Position numbers and translations under genes: made by a program. A DNA stretch of 23,916 nucleotides. It comes from a virus. The stretch is taken from IMG/VR virus record IMGVR_UViG_3300010157_000251, positions 1 through 23,916 of that record; one strand, given 5' to 3'. Shown piece after piece: positions 13,477 through 18,999 of this stretch (position 1 is its first letter; each line of letters starts with the position of its first letter). The notes under the pieces are model-generated. The model was not told where the DNA came from and did no database searches. It saw nothing but the letters and a program-made list of their open reading frames with translations.

Positions 13477-13692
13477 ATGAATACAACAGAAATCATCAAT
13501 TGTTTAGGTGGCACGTTTGCCGTAGCAAAGATGTGCCGAGTTTCGCCAGCTGCCGTGAGTCAATGGAAACATAACGGGCTGCCTGGTTACCAACTGGTGT
13601 GGATTGCCGCCGAACTTGAAAAAAAATCTGATGGCAAATGGAATCGTAAAATGGTTCGTAATTGGCAACAAATATGGCCAGAGTTGCATTAG
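13477..13692 (+). CDS. Cro/YdaS-like helix-turn-helix repressor
   Basis: A 71-residue DNA-binding protein: IINCLGGTFAVAKMCRVSPAAVSQWKHNGLP (about residues 6-36) is the helix-turn-helix of the Cro/YdaS family, with AAVSQW as recognition helix. The C-terminus (KWNRKMVRNWQQIWPELH) is basic and aromatic. I chose ATG 13477 because the longer frame (to 13333) would run back through the promoter region and into erf. No Shine-Dalgarno precedes this ATG, and a -10-like box ends 7 nt before it, so the mRNA may be leaderless, as for lambda cI from PRM. It is the likely repressor of three operons carrying the TAAG-N4-CTWA operator. Confidence 0.88.
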   Translation: MNTTEIINCLGGTFAVAKMCRVSPAAVSQWKHNGLPGYQLVWIAAELEKKSDGKWNRKMVRNWQQIWPELH

Positions 13693-13763
13693 ACTGATTA
13701 AGCCTTTAGCAAGCAGAAACAACAACTGGTAAGGGTCTAGTTTCAACAGCCTAGCTTTAGGGC

Positions 13764-13793
13764 TTGGCACATCGGAACAGACGGTGGTAGAAT
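13764..13793 (+). promoter_or_regulatory. Strong-looking promoter of the candidate small RNA
   Basis: TTGGCA (13764-13769), an 18-bp spacer and TAGAAT (13788-13793) each match the sigma70 boxes at five of six positions. The predicted start, near 13800, falls just before the first arm of the RNA structure at 13806. No operator sequence is present, so expression may be constitutive. Confidence 0.7.
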
Positions 13794-13799
13794 CAAATT

Positions 13800-13934
13800 G
13801 TTGTCTTGGTCGACGATGTAAGCCGTTTTAGTGTGTATCTTGATTTTTTGATAAATGACGTAAAGAATATTTATCAAAGAATGTCCTCTTTATAAGAGGT
13901 CGACCAACAAGATGCACTCTAAAACGGCTTTTTT
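13800..13934 (+). ncRNA. Candidate structured phage small RNA of about 135 nt
   Basis: Four pairings are visible. A: TTGGTCGAC (13806-13814) with GTCGACCAA (13899-13907), 9 bp perfect. B: 13820-13842 with 13908-13930, 23 positions with one mismatch and one G-U, followed by six Ts. C: 13843-13856 with 13869-13882, 14 positions with one G-U. D: CCTCTT (13885-13890) with AAGAGG (13894-13899). C and D lie inside B. A crosses B, and the linkers (5 and 0 nt) are too short for both to form fully, so A and B are probably alternatives. It has its own promoter and terminator and no coding frame. It could be a trans-acting RNA, an antisense RNA or an attenuator. I know no family for it. Confidence 0.72.
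13820..13934 (+). terminator. Intrinsic terminator formed by the long stem of the small RNA
   Basis: The closing stem pairs AAGCCGTTTTAG (13820-13831) with CTAAAACGGCTT (13919-13930) and ends in T 13929-13934. The intervening RNA folds into further hairpins. It should stop transcription from the small RNA promoter and from the repressor gene. Confidence 0.7.
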
Positions 13935-13970
13935 ATTGCTCAAAATAACTGTCAGGGCGCATTAGCTAAC

Positions 13971-14108
13971 ATGGTAGCCGCCAGTACCCAGAACAGGTTA
14001 AATAAAGAATTAAAGTTGTATCCCGTGTGACCCGCACGCCCCAGTAGAGAAATCGAACAGGATATAGACAGAGTTTGGAAACAAACTAAAACCATTTACT
14101 CTAGGTAG
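13971..14108 (+). pseudogene. Short reading frame interrupted by an in-frame TGA
   Basis: ATG 13971 opens MVAASTQNRLNKELKLYPV, then TGA at 14028-14030, and the same frame continues for 25 codons (PARPSREIEQDIDRVWKQTK and more) to TAG at 14106-14108. The second part is helical and charged and looks like real protein. This is either a decayed gene, a readthrough product or chance. There is no Shine-Dalgarno before the ATG and no start codon after the TGA. It sits between the small RNA terminator and the rightward promoter, in otherwise non-coding sequence. Confidence 0.35.
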
Positions 14109-14166
14109 TGATCTTTTACAGCTGCAAGGACTGCTACTGTTTTAGGGAATCTAGGGGTGGGGTGAG

Positions 14167-14295
14167 ATGCCTGCCATAAACCTAACAAGGTACAGGTCTG
14201 TCGTAAAGGATTTATCCTCAACTACTATCAGTAGCTTGCTACTACGGTGGGTGGGTATAAGGGTAGGGGAACTATATTTAAATAAAACAAAGTAA
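14167..14295 (+). CDS. Possible 42-residue peptide upstream of the rightward promoter
   Basis: ATG 14167 is preceded by the purine-rich GGGGTGGGGTGAG and opens a 42-codon frame ending TAA at 14293-14295. It starts MPAINLTRYRSVVKDLSSTT, contains a hydrophobic stretch (SSLLLRWVGIRVG) and has a lysine tail. No promoter is clear and the frame crosses a G-quadruplex motif, so the region may instead be regulatory DNA. No family is recognised. I treat it as a weak candidate. Confidence 0.25.
   Translation: MPAINLTRYRSVVKDLSSTTISSLLLRWVGIRVGELYLNKTK
14249..14269 (+). other. G-quadruplex motif upstream of the rightward promoter
   Basis: GGG-T-GGG-TATAA-GGG-TA-GGGG has four G tracts with loops of 1, 5 and 2 nt, meeting the usual G3N1-7 rule. 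A small hairpin AGTAG-CTTG-CTACT lies just upstream (14230-14243), and an AT-rich run (actatatttaaataaaac) follows at once. It could affect replication initiation or transcription here. Confidence 0.55.
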
Positions 14296-14319
14296 GGGTT
14301 ATCACCTAGTTAATATTTC

Positions 14320-14348
14320 TTGATTGATCTGTTTAGTTAGCTTAATGT
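14320..14348 (+). promoter_or_regulatory. Rightward promoter with embedded operator
   Basis: TTGATT (14320-14325), a 17-bp spacer and TAATGT (14343-14348) form the promoter. ATCTGTTTAGTTAGCTTAAT at 14327-14346 is the exact reverse complement of the operator at 13408-13427 and holds the same place between the boxes. Both copies point toward their own operon. ATG 14368 follows with AAAGGG as ribosome-binding site. Confidence 0.75.
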
Positions 14349-14367
14349 ATCCTTTTAAAGGGAATAT

Positions 14368-14640
14368 ATGTCAACAGAACAAAAGATATTGCGGTATTGC
14401 ATTGAGCCTAAAACAACAACTGATATTGCTGATTATTGTGGCCTTGAAAAGATCAGCATCTACACACAACTTGCCAAACTTCAGCGCAATAACAAGATTG
14501 AGAAACGTGGGGACGGTAGGCGTGGCTCACCTTGTGTTTATGTCACTATTCGACAAGCACCGACTGCTACAGAATCTTCAGATAATTACGAAAACTTAGT
14601 TGTTAAACACGCTCATAACCCGTTTGGACTGCGCTTATGA
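14368..14640 (+). CDS. Winged-helix DNA-binding protein, first gene of rightward operon
   Basis: A 90-residue protein starting at ATG 14368, with AAGGG about 6 nt upstream. The first 60 residues form a winged helix: EQKILRYCIEPKTTTDIADYCGLEKISIYTQLAKLQRNNKIEKRG, with the recognition helix near SIYTQLAKLQ, followed by a wing carrying GDGRRGSP. The tail is unstructured. As the first gene after the repressed rightward promoter it may be an early regulator or replication-initiation helper. There is no Cro-type resemblance, so it is not simply a second copy of the repressor. Confidence 0.75.
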   Translation: MSTEQKILRYCIEPKTTTDIADYCGLEKISIYTQLAKLQRNNKIEKRGDGRRGSPCVYVTIRQAPTATESSDNYENLVVKHAHNPFGLRL

Positions 14641-14858
14641 ACAAAGCCGACTATATCCATCTGTTTAAAGAGGCTTGTGGTGGTCGCTGCAACGCTGAAT
14701 ACAATCCTTGTGCGTTTATGCAGGCTGCTCAATCAATGGCTAAATTAAAGCCTACAGGCTACATTGGTGACAAAGGTGTGTTGATTAACGACACAACGCA
14801 TCCGCATCTGTATACCGCCCTCTATGCTTTAGACAAGGCAAACAATGAACCCACTTAG
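14637..14858 (+). CDS. Small hypothetical protein, 73 residues
   Basis: ATG 14637 overlaps the upstream stop by ATGA. The sequence begins MNKADYIHLFKEACGGRCNA and continues with NPCAFMQAAQSMAKLKPTGYIGDKGVLIND. The cysteines (C14, C18, C25) hint at a small metal or disulfide site but do not match a known zinc motif. It overlaps the next gene by 14 nt. No family is recognised. It is one of five tightly coupled early genes. Confidence 0.65.
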   Translation: MNKADYIHLFKEACGGRCNAEYNPCAFMQAAQSMAKLKPTGYIGDKGVLINDTTHPHLYTALYALDKANNEPT

Positions 14859-15048
14859 CCCAAAAAAATTATTAAGAAACCTTGAAAATGGTTTTTATAT
14901 GACTCATCAAGAACAAACCGAAGCGGCGGATTACATTCGCCAATTGCAGGCATTAAACCAATCATTAACTGAGGGAATGATTAAATACGCAGAAGAAATA
15001 GTTGCTCTGCGCCGTGATTTAAGCAATGCCACAAGAGGTGTGAAATGA
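14845..15048 (+). CDS. Small helical hypothetical protein, 67 residues
   Basis: ATG 14845 has AAGG about 7 nt upstream, within the preceding gene. The protein is mainly one long charged helix (ENGFYMTHQEQTEAADYIRQLQALNQSLTEGMIKYAEEIVALRRDL), suited to a coiled-coil dimer. A similar arrangement (leader, LLRNLENG, then EAADYIRQLQALN) is common in small phage proteins from early operons. Function is not known. The stop overlaps the next start by ATGA. Confidence 0.7.
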   Translation: MNPLSPKKLLRNLENGFYMTHQEQTEAADYIRQLQALNQSLTEGMIKYAEEIVALRRDLSNATRGVK

Positions 15049-15323
15049 CGTTATCCAACTTGTACCTGGCTGCTGCTGACAAACTGCGCCACAAAGGTTT
15101 GTTGCCAGACTCTAGAACCACAACGTTATCAATGTGTGCGTCAGAACTTGGAAACATTGCACCGACTGGCGAACGTGCGTTACTTGAGAAATTCCTAACC
15201 CACGTTGAAAAAAAGATCGACAGGTTTGACCGCCCTGCATACAGGCTATCGCCAGCCATGCGTATAGCCGCTGAGAGAGCCGCAAAAGAGCAAACGGTAC
15301 TCATGGGTGTGGGAGGCTGGTGA
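15045..15323 (+). CDS. Small hypothetical protein, 92 residues
   Basis: ATG 15045 lies in ATGA with the upstream stop. The protein is helical with basic patches: NLYLAAADKLRHKGLLPDSRTTTLSMCASELGN, then a long segment ending KKIDRFDRPAYRLSPAMRIAAERAAKEQ. It may bind nucleic acid, which is a guess from charge. There is no enzyme motif and one cysteine only. The stop shares a base with ATG 15323 of the next gene (TGATG). Confidence 0.65.
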   Translation: MTLSNLYLAAADKLRHKGLLPDSRTTTLSMCASELGNIAPTGERALLEKFLTHVEKKIDRFDRPAYRLSPAMRIAAERAAKEQTVLMGVGGW

Positions 15324-15532
15324 TGACGCTATGGGACTGGATTTTTATATTTTATTGCGCTGCCGCTGCATTGGTTGCTACAGCTCTTTGGGTTCGCTGG
15401 TCACGCCCGACAAACTTTCCCAAAGAGTTTGTTTGTGATGGTTGCGGTCAAGTCTGTACAACGTTGCGTGAGGGGCTTTGCGTGTACTGCGACAGGCACT
15501 TCAAACCAACATCGCAGAAGCCTTTACCTTAA
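15323..15532 (+). CDS. Membrane-anchored zinc-ribbon protein
   Basis: A 69-residue protein from ATG 15323, which has GGGAGG 7-8 nt upstream and shares one base with the upstream stop; a GTG three bases earlier is less likely. Residues 4-25 (WDWIFIFYCAAAALVATALWVRW) are one transmembrane helix, followed by a cytoplasmic-type zinc ribbon with C38, C41, C45, C53 and C56 (CDGCGQVC ... CVYC). This design could tether a regulatory or antiviral-avoidance factor to the membrane. No family is recognised. Its 3' end overlaps the convergent muramidase gene by 32 nt. Confidence 0.7.
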   Translation: MTLWDWIFIFYCAAAALVATALWVRWSRPTNFPKEFVCDGCGQVCTTLREGLCVYCDRHFKPTSQKPLP

Positions 15533-16013
15533 CGTCAACAACTCGATTTAGCCAGCCTTTGCCAAACGTTGCAAAGGTAGTCAAAGACCGATAGAAGTCC
15601 TCTTTGGCTTGGCTAAATCGCTCAATCAGATCAACAGGGTCAACGGCCTGCACAGCTGCCATTGTCATCGGGCCAAACTTACCGTCTGGCGTAACACCCA
15701 CGGCAGATTGCATGACCTTGATAGCGCGCCCAGGCCCCGCATTGACCGCAAAATCAAACACAAGGTAGTCCAGCCCTACAGGCAGCTCATCGCCGCGTAC
15801 AGCGTCGAAATACTTCTTCTTGTACAAAGGCTCAACCTTCTCTGGAGTCAGGCTGCGCATCTCAGCTTTGTCAGACGGGCGCCCGACCCAGCTTTCCCAA
15901 GTGCCTTGAGTAACGCCTAAGTTTGTACGTCCACCTGGGTCGAGAGGATTGTTAACGTAACCACCTTCAGATTTCAGCATCAATTCAAACGATTTTTGCC
16001 AGTTACTTTTCAT
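15501..16013 (-). CDS. Endolysin: GH108 N-acetylmuramidase with C-terminal peptidoglycan-binding domain
   Basis: A 170-residue lysozyme-like enzyme that cuts the glycan strands of the host wall. The catalytic motif is EGGYVNNPLDPGGRTNLGVTQGTW (residues 16-39), with Glu16 the expected acid, matching glycoside hydrolase family 108. LDYLVFDFAVNAGPGRA follows, and VMQSAVGVTPDGKFGPMTMAAV (about 99-120) is the peptidoglycan-binding part. There is no signal peptide, so release depends on the holin encoded just upstream. ATG 16013 overlaps the holin stop by ATGA. Its 3' end overlaps the plus-strand gene 15323..15532. Confidence 0.93.
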   Translation of the reverse strand: MKSNWQKSFELMLKSEGGYVNNPLDPGGRTNLGVTQGTWESWVGRPSDKAEMRSLTPEKVEPLYKKKYFDAVRGDELPVGLDYLVFDFAVNAGPGRAIKVMQSAVGVTPDGKFGPMTMAAVQAVDPVDLIERFSQAKEDFYRSLTTFATFGKGWLNRVVDVKVKASAMLV

Positions 16014-16411
16014 TTTGCAGCTACACCTTTAATTTTGTCGAGTGTACGCAAGCCACCCATGCCAAGCATACCCAAAAGAACTTGCATGGTGAGCGTTGTA
16101 TCAATGTTAGGAAACGCACCTGTGTAGCCTACAATGGTAGCCACAAGCCTTGCAACAGGCTCTATGATCGACACATACGCCAAGCCTATACCACACACCC
16201 AACCTGCAAACGGACGCCACCCAGCCACAAATACGCTGCTTGATCCAGCTTCAATTTTGTTAATTTCCATCTGCCCGCTGATTGCGGCCAACTCACCATC
16301 CTGCTGCATTTTGAGCAACGCCAATTGCGCTTGAGCCGCTTGCGCAGGGTCAGGGAATAACTTGTTTATCAGCGTATTGCCAATGTTAAGGAGGGCGCTA
16401 ATCGGGTCCAT
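16010..16411 (-). CDS. Holin, 3-TM superfamily
   Basis: A 133-residue membrane protein. An N-terminal amphipathic part (PISALLNIGNTLINKLFPDPAQAAQAQLALLKMQQ) precedes GWRPFAGWVCGIGLAYVSIIEPVARLVATIVGYTGA and LTMQVLLGMLGMGGLRTL, which make two to three membrane segments. The GWRPFAGW motif is typical of the gene-transfer-agent/phage 3TM holin family. It opens the inner membrane so that the muramidase can reach the wall. Gene order (TM/coiled-coil protein, holin, muramidase) is a standard lysis cassette. The start shares a base with the stop of the upstream gene. Confidence 0.88.
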   Translation of the reverse strand: MDPISALLNIGNTLINKLFPDPAQAAQAQLALLKMQQDGELAAISGQMEINKIEAGSSSVFVAGWRPFAGWVCGIGLAYVSIIEPVARLVATIVGYTGAFPNIDTTLTMQVLLGMLGMGGLRTLDKIKGVAAK

Positions 16412-16644
16412 TATTTATCTGCCTTTTGATCGACCTTGTCTAAAATCTTATCTAGCTGGTTTTCTATTCGGCTGAACATTCGCTGAATGTCTTCTGTCTT
16501 CATGTAGTTTGTTGACACATGAAGTTTTAAGTCGCCGATCTCTTTTTTTAGTTCGTCAACAGCATCCCACAACTGACGGGCAAACCAACCAATTGCGCCC
16601 AAAGCAGCGCCAGCACCAATGTTAAATAGTTGTTGCCAATCCAT
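16411..16644 (-). CDS. Small TM plus coiled-coil protein of the lysis cassette
   Basis: A 77-residue protein with a single N-terminal membrane segment (LFNIGAGAALGAIGWFARQLW, about residues 6-26) followed by a long charged helix (VDELKKEIGDLKLHVS ... QRMFSRIENQLDKILDKVDQK). Proteins of this form are found just before 3TM holins in podovirus-like phages and may regulate holin action or serve as a spanin-like component. It has no lipoprotein signal, so it is not an outer-membrane spanin. The coupling to holin (TAATG) suggests a shared role. Confidence 0.75.
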   Translation of the reverse strand: MDWQQLFNIGAGAALGAIGWFARQLWDAVDELKKEIGDLKLHVSTNYMKTEDIQRMFSRIENQLDKILDKVDQKADK

Positions 16645-16670
16645 TATTTACCCTTAAACATTGCAAAAAT

Positions 16671-16745
16671 TTACCACGGTATCAACCACACGCTGCATAG
16701 CAGTATCAATGGTGAAATCAACAATATGGCAATAAAGTTAAGCAC
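16671..16745 (-). CDS. Possible 24-residue hydrophobic peptide upstream of the lysis genes
   Basis: GTG 16745 overlaps the end of the upstream gene and opens a 24-codon frame ending TAA at 16671-16673. The product is almost all hydrophobic (LNFIAILLISPLILLCSVWL, then IPW), one membrane helix. The ribosome-binding site is weak (GGGTAA). Many tailed phages carry tiny membrane peptides before the holin gene, but chance cannot be excluded for so short a frame. Confidence 0.35.
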   Translation of the reverse strand: MLNFIAILLISPLILLCSVWLIPW

Positions 16746-17136
16746 TTGTTACCCAAGATTCTGTAGCCTCGTCCCAAGAATATGGCTCACCAGTTTTTGG
16801 CATTGGAACTGGCGCTTCCCACAAATACGTTTGAGTATTTAAAACCCATGATGGATATGGTTGTGGCGCATAAAACACCCCAGTTACGCCATCTTGAACC
16901 ACAGTTGTATCAAGTGTGTAGCCAATACCCGCATAATTTGCCCTAAATGCTACCCCGCCATCCGGTTGACCGTCTTGACCGTAATGAACATTACCATGTG
17001 TGTTGTATGAAGTTTGCCACCACATACTTGGGTTGCCTTCCGAGCCTGAGTCAATAACCGCTTGGTCAGCCGCAATGACGTTGTTAACAATGCCTTTGCC
17101 ATCTGTAAGCGTAGATACTTTTGCAAAATAACTCAT
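16738..17136 (-). CDS. Tail-fibre-associated protein, conserved in many phages
   Basis: A 132-residue protein with a recognisable layout: MSYFAKVSTLTDGKGIVNNV, then MWWQTSYNTHGNVHYGQDGQPDGGVAFRANYAGIGYTLD, YPSWVLNTQTYLWEAPVPMP and YSWDEATESWV. The motif (W.QTSYNT.G.VHY...DGG.A.R.NYAGIGYT) recurs in phage and cyanophage proteins next to fibre genes and is probably a virion or fibre-tip component. Exact role is unknown. ATG 17136 overlaps the glycine-rich gene stop by ATGA. Confidence 0.8.
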   Translation of the reverse strand: MSYFAKVSTLTDGKGIVNNVIAADQAVIDSGSEGNPSMWWQTSYNTHGNVHYGQDGQPDGGVAFRANYAGIGYTLDTTVVQDGVTGVFYAPQPYPSWVLNTQTYLWEAPVPMPKTGEPYSWDEATESWVTSA

Positions 17137-18026
17137 GCCGTATAACTCCCTGATGCCGTAAATTTTAATATTGTATTTACGCCCGAAGTAGTAACTGTTG
17201 GAGAGCCGGTTGTTTTTCCGGTATATCTTGTAGTTGGAATAGACAAGATAACAACACCTGAGCCACCATTTCCTGAAGAAAAAGTTGAATAACCACCGCC
17301 GCCGCCACCGCCAGTATTAGCAGTTCCAGCTACTCCATTGCTCACACTCTGGTATGCACCCGCACCACCACCGCCAGTTCCTCCTGCACCATTAGGTACA
17401 GTTTCAGAAGAACCACCACCACCACCACCATAAAAAACTGCTGAACCTGTGATTGAATTTGACAAGCCGACACCACCCGCACCAGCAGCGACTCCGGCAT
17501 TGCCATTTGCACCAACACCGCCTGCGCCACCGCCACCGCCTGCTGATCTTGTCCCCGCACCAGAGCCAGTCCCGCCAGCATTGCCTTGTCCCGATGTTCC
17601 CGCACCACCTGCGCCGCTGTCAAAAGAACCGCCGCCACCAGAGCCACCAGTTGCGCCGCTAGTTGTTCCTCCAAAAGAACCACCAGTGCCACCGCCAACC
17701 GCTGCTGTAAGAGAAATCCCCGTTCCGGTTAATGTGGAATTAGAACCATTTGTCCCTAACGAACCAGCACCAGAACCACCACCACTACCTCCCGCACCAA
17801 CCGTAACCGTGTAAACAACTGTGGAACTTAACGTTGCTGTACCAGAAATTAAACCCCCTGCGCCACCACCGCCACCGCCGCTACCACCAGAACCACCAGC
17901 GCCGCCTGCAACAATTAAGTAATTTGACGAATAATAAGCAACGCCTTGTTGCAAAGAACTTAACCGCAACATTCCGCTAGTTGGGCCGCGATACGGGCCT
18001 ATCTGCCCTTGGTTTCCTAAAGCCAT
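17133..18026 (-). CDS. Glycine-rich adhesin/tail-fibre tip protein
   Basis: A 297-residue protein. The first 36 residues (MALGNQGQIGPYRGPTSGML and following) form a short base, then YLIVAGGAGGSGGS opens a long glycine-rich domain with repeated GGxGG and G-runs up to about residue 260. A final GGSGVVILSIPTTRY and LKFTASGSY close the domain. This matches the glycine-rich family used as receptor-binding tips, where poly-Gly sheets carry variable loops. The gene precedes the fibre-associated gene and follows other structural genes. The matching plus strand is proline rich and not coding. Confidence 0.85.
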   Translation of the reverse strand: MALGNQGQIGPYRGPTSGMLRLSSLQQGVAYYSSNYLIVAGGAGGSGGSGGGGGGAGGLISGTATLSSTVVYTVTVGAGGSGGGSGAGSLGTNGSNSTLTGTGISLTAAVGGGTGGSFGGTTSGATGGSGGGGSFDSGAGGAGTSGQGNAGGTGSGAGTRSAGGGGGAGGVGANGNAGVAAGAGGVGLSNSITGSAVFYGGGGGGSSETVPNGAGGTGGGGAGAYQSVSNGVAGTANTGGGGGGGYSTFSSGNGGSGVVILSIPTTRYTGKTTGSPTVTTSGVNTILKFTASGSYTA

Positions 18027-18400
18027 TACGAAATGTCCTCATAAGAACAAACCACTTTTAATTTGCTTGCTGTACCAGCTACAGCACCAATTGACATATT
18101 TTCTTCAAGATAGATCATGGTTGTTTTATCAATCACAATCAAACTTGCCGCAGGTGGAATGGAAATAACAGATGCAATTGGTGTTGCAGTACCGCCTAAC
18201 GCAGCCGCCGAATAATGATTAATTGTAATATTTACAGCGTTTGCCGTATCAATATTAGCCACCACAAGAGAATCAATTTTAAACACTTTGCCACTTGATG
18301 CAGCATTGCTTAAAACTGAAATTGCAGAGGTTGAAGTTAAATCGGCAGTTACGACTTTGCCATAAATTGCGCTAACGTTAACAATATTAGGTGCGGCCAT
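18026..18400 (-). CDS. Small beta-rich virion-type protein
   Basis: A 124-residue protein, rich in Ala, Ile, Val, Ser and Thr in alternating pattern (NIVNVSAIYGKVVTADLTSTSAISVLSN, KVFKIDSLVVANIDTANAVNITINHY, ASVISIPPAASLIVIDKTTMIYLEE). The fold is likely all beta. Such proteins are often fibre-associated or head-decoration units. It starts at ATG 18400, 3 nt after the fibre gene stop, and shares one base with the next start. Composition resembles that of the product of 5068..5391, though I see no real identity. Confidence 0.7.
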   Translation of the reverse strand: MAAPNIVNVSAIYGKVVTADLTSTSAISVLSNAASSGKVFKIDSLVVANIDTANAVNITINHYSAAALGGTATPIASVISIPPAASLIVIDKTTMIYLEENMSIGAVAGTASKLKVVCSYEDIS

Positions 18401-18403
18401 GAT

Positions 18404-18970
18404 TTATAATCCAAAAATAATTGAAAAAGCTATTGATTTGCCAGCTGTTACGCCGCCAGCCCCGATAAGTTGAAATTGTGTACCATCATAAACAATTTGA
18501 TACATTGAACCGCTAACCAATTCACCCGCAGATAACGCTGTTGAACCGTTTTTAACAATAGATTTAGCACCAAGCGCACTAATGTTTATCGTAACTGCGC
18601 CTGTGTTCGTTGCAGCAGCAATAAACTTAAACGTTTGCCCAACAGCATATGCAGACAATGACGGGCTTACCGACGCTGTAATTGTGTCTGTGCCGGCTGC
18701 TGTTAAAAACGATCCGGTCGAGCTTTGCACTTGCGATAAGTTTGCAGAGTCAGTTGCAGACGAACCCGCCCCCAATCCCGTAAACTTAAAAGTTCCCATG
18801 GGGATATTAGCAGTCGGAGTTGTTTGACCGTCTTTAGTCAAAGCAGTCGTTAAACCAGTCGCAAGATCAGCAGTCAGCGCATTGAACGCTGTTGATGAAA
18901 TAACCGTGTTTGTAACAACTGGCTGACCAGTTGAGTTGATTACAAACGTCCCTGAACCATTGTAGCTCAT
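18404..18970 (-). CDS. Tail-fibre protein
   Basis: A 188-residue protein from ATG 18970 (MSYNGSGTFVINSTGQPV), which has GGGGG upstream at good spacing; upstream in-frame ATGs at 18976 and 18994 lack this. The sequence SGTFVINSTGQPVVTNTVISSTAFNALTADLATGLTTALTKDGQTTPTANIPMGTFKFTGLG is one I recognise from fibre proteins of podovirus-like phages, followed by a variable part with GTDTITASVSPSLSAYAVGQTFKF. It probably forms part of the tail-fibre trimer. Transcription comes from upstream, past the HNH gene region. Confidence 0.85.
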   Translation of the reverse strand: MSYNGSGTFVINSTGQPVVTNTVISSTAFNALTADLATGLTTALTKDGQTTPTANIPMGTFKFTGLGAGSSATDSANLSQVQSSTGSFLTAAGTDTITASVSPSLSAYAVGQTFKFIAAATNTGAVTINISALGAKSIVKNGSTALSAGELVSGSMYQIVYDGTQFQLIGAGGVTAGKSIAFSIIFGL

Positions 18971-18999
18971 TTGCATCCCCCATGAATAAGACATATACT
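18971..18999 (+). promoter_or_regulatory. Candidate promoter for the HNH endonuclease gene
   Basis: TTGCAT (18971-18976), a 17-bp spacer and TATACT (18994-18999) face the inserted gene. The -10 is good (5 of 6) and the -35 weak (3 of 6). The predicted start near 19006 leaves a leader of about 15 nt with AGGAG (19010-19014) before ATG 19021. Confidence 0.55.

Noticed and set aside
13504-13770. Minus-strand frame of 88 residues over the repressor gene
   Set aside because: It is antisense to the well-supported helix-turn-helix gene, with no start signal.
13820-13930. GTTTTAG in the small RNA stem, recalling type II CRISPR repeat/anti-repeat RNA
   Set aside because: Only seven bases agree, there is no Cas gene or repeat array, and the pairing is explained by the terminator stem.
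13955-14045. tRNA-like look of GGGCGCATTAGCTAACATGGTAGC with CGCCCCA about 88 nt later
   Set aside because: The acceptor stem pairs only over five bases, no T-arm with TTCRA is present, and no anticodon stem forms. A functional tRNA is not supported.
14324-14599. Plus-strand frame of 91 residues overlapping gene 14368..14640 in another frame
   Set aside because: It starts within the promoter and lacks a ribosome-binding site; the overlapping frame encodes a clear winged helix.
17449-17814. Long plus-strand proline-rich frame
   Set aside because: It is the exact antisense of the glycine codons in the glycine-rich gene and has no ribosome-binding site.
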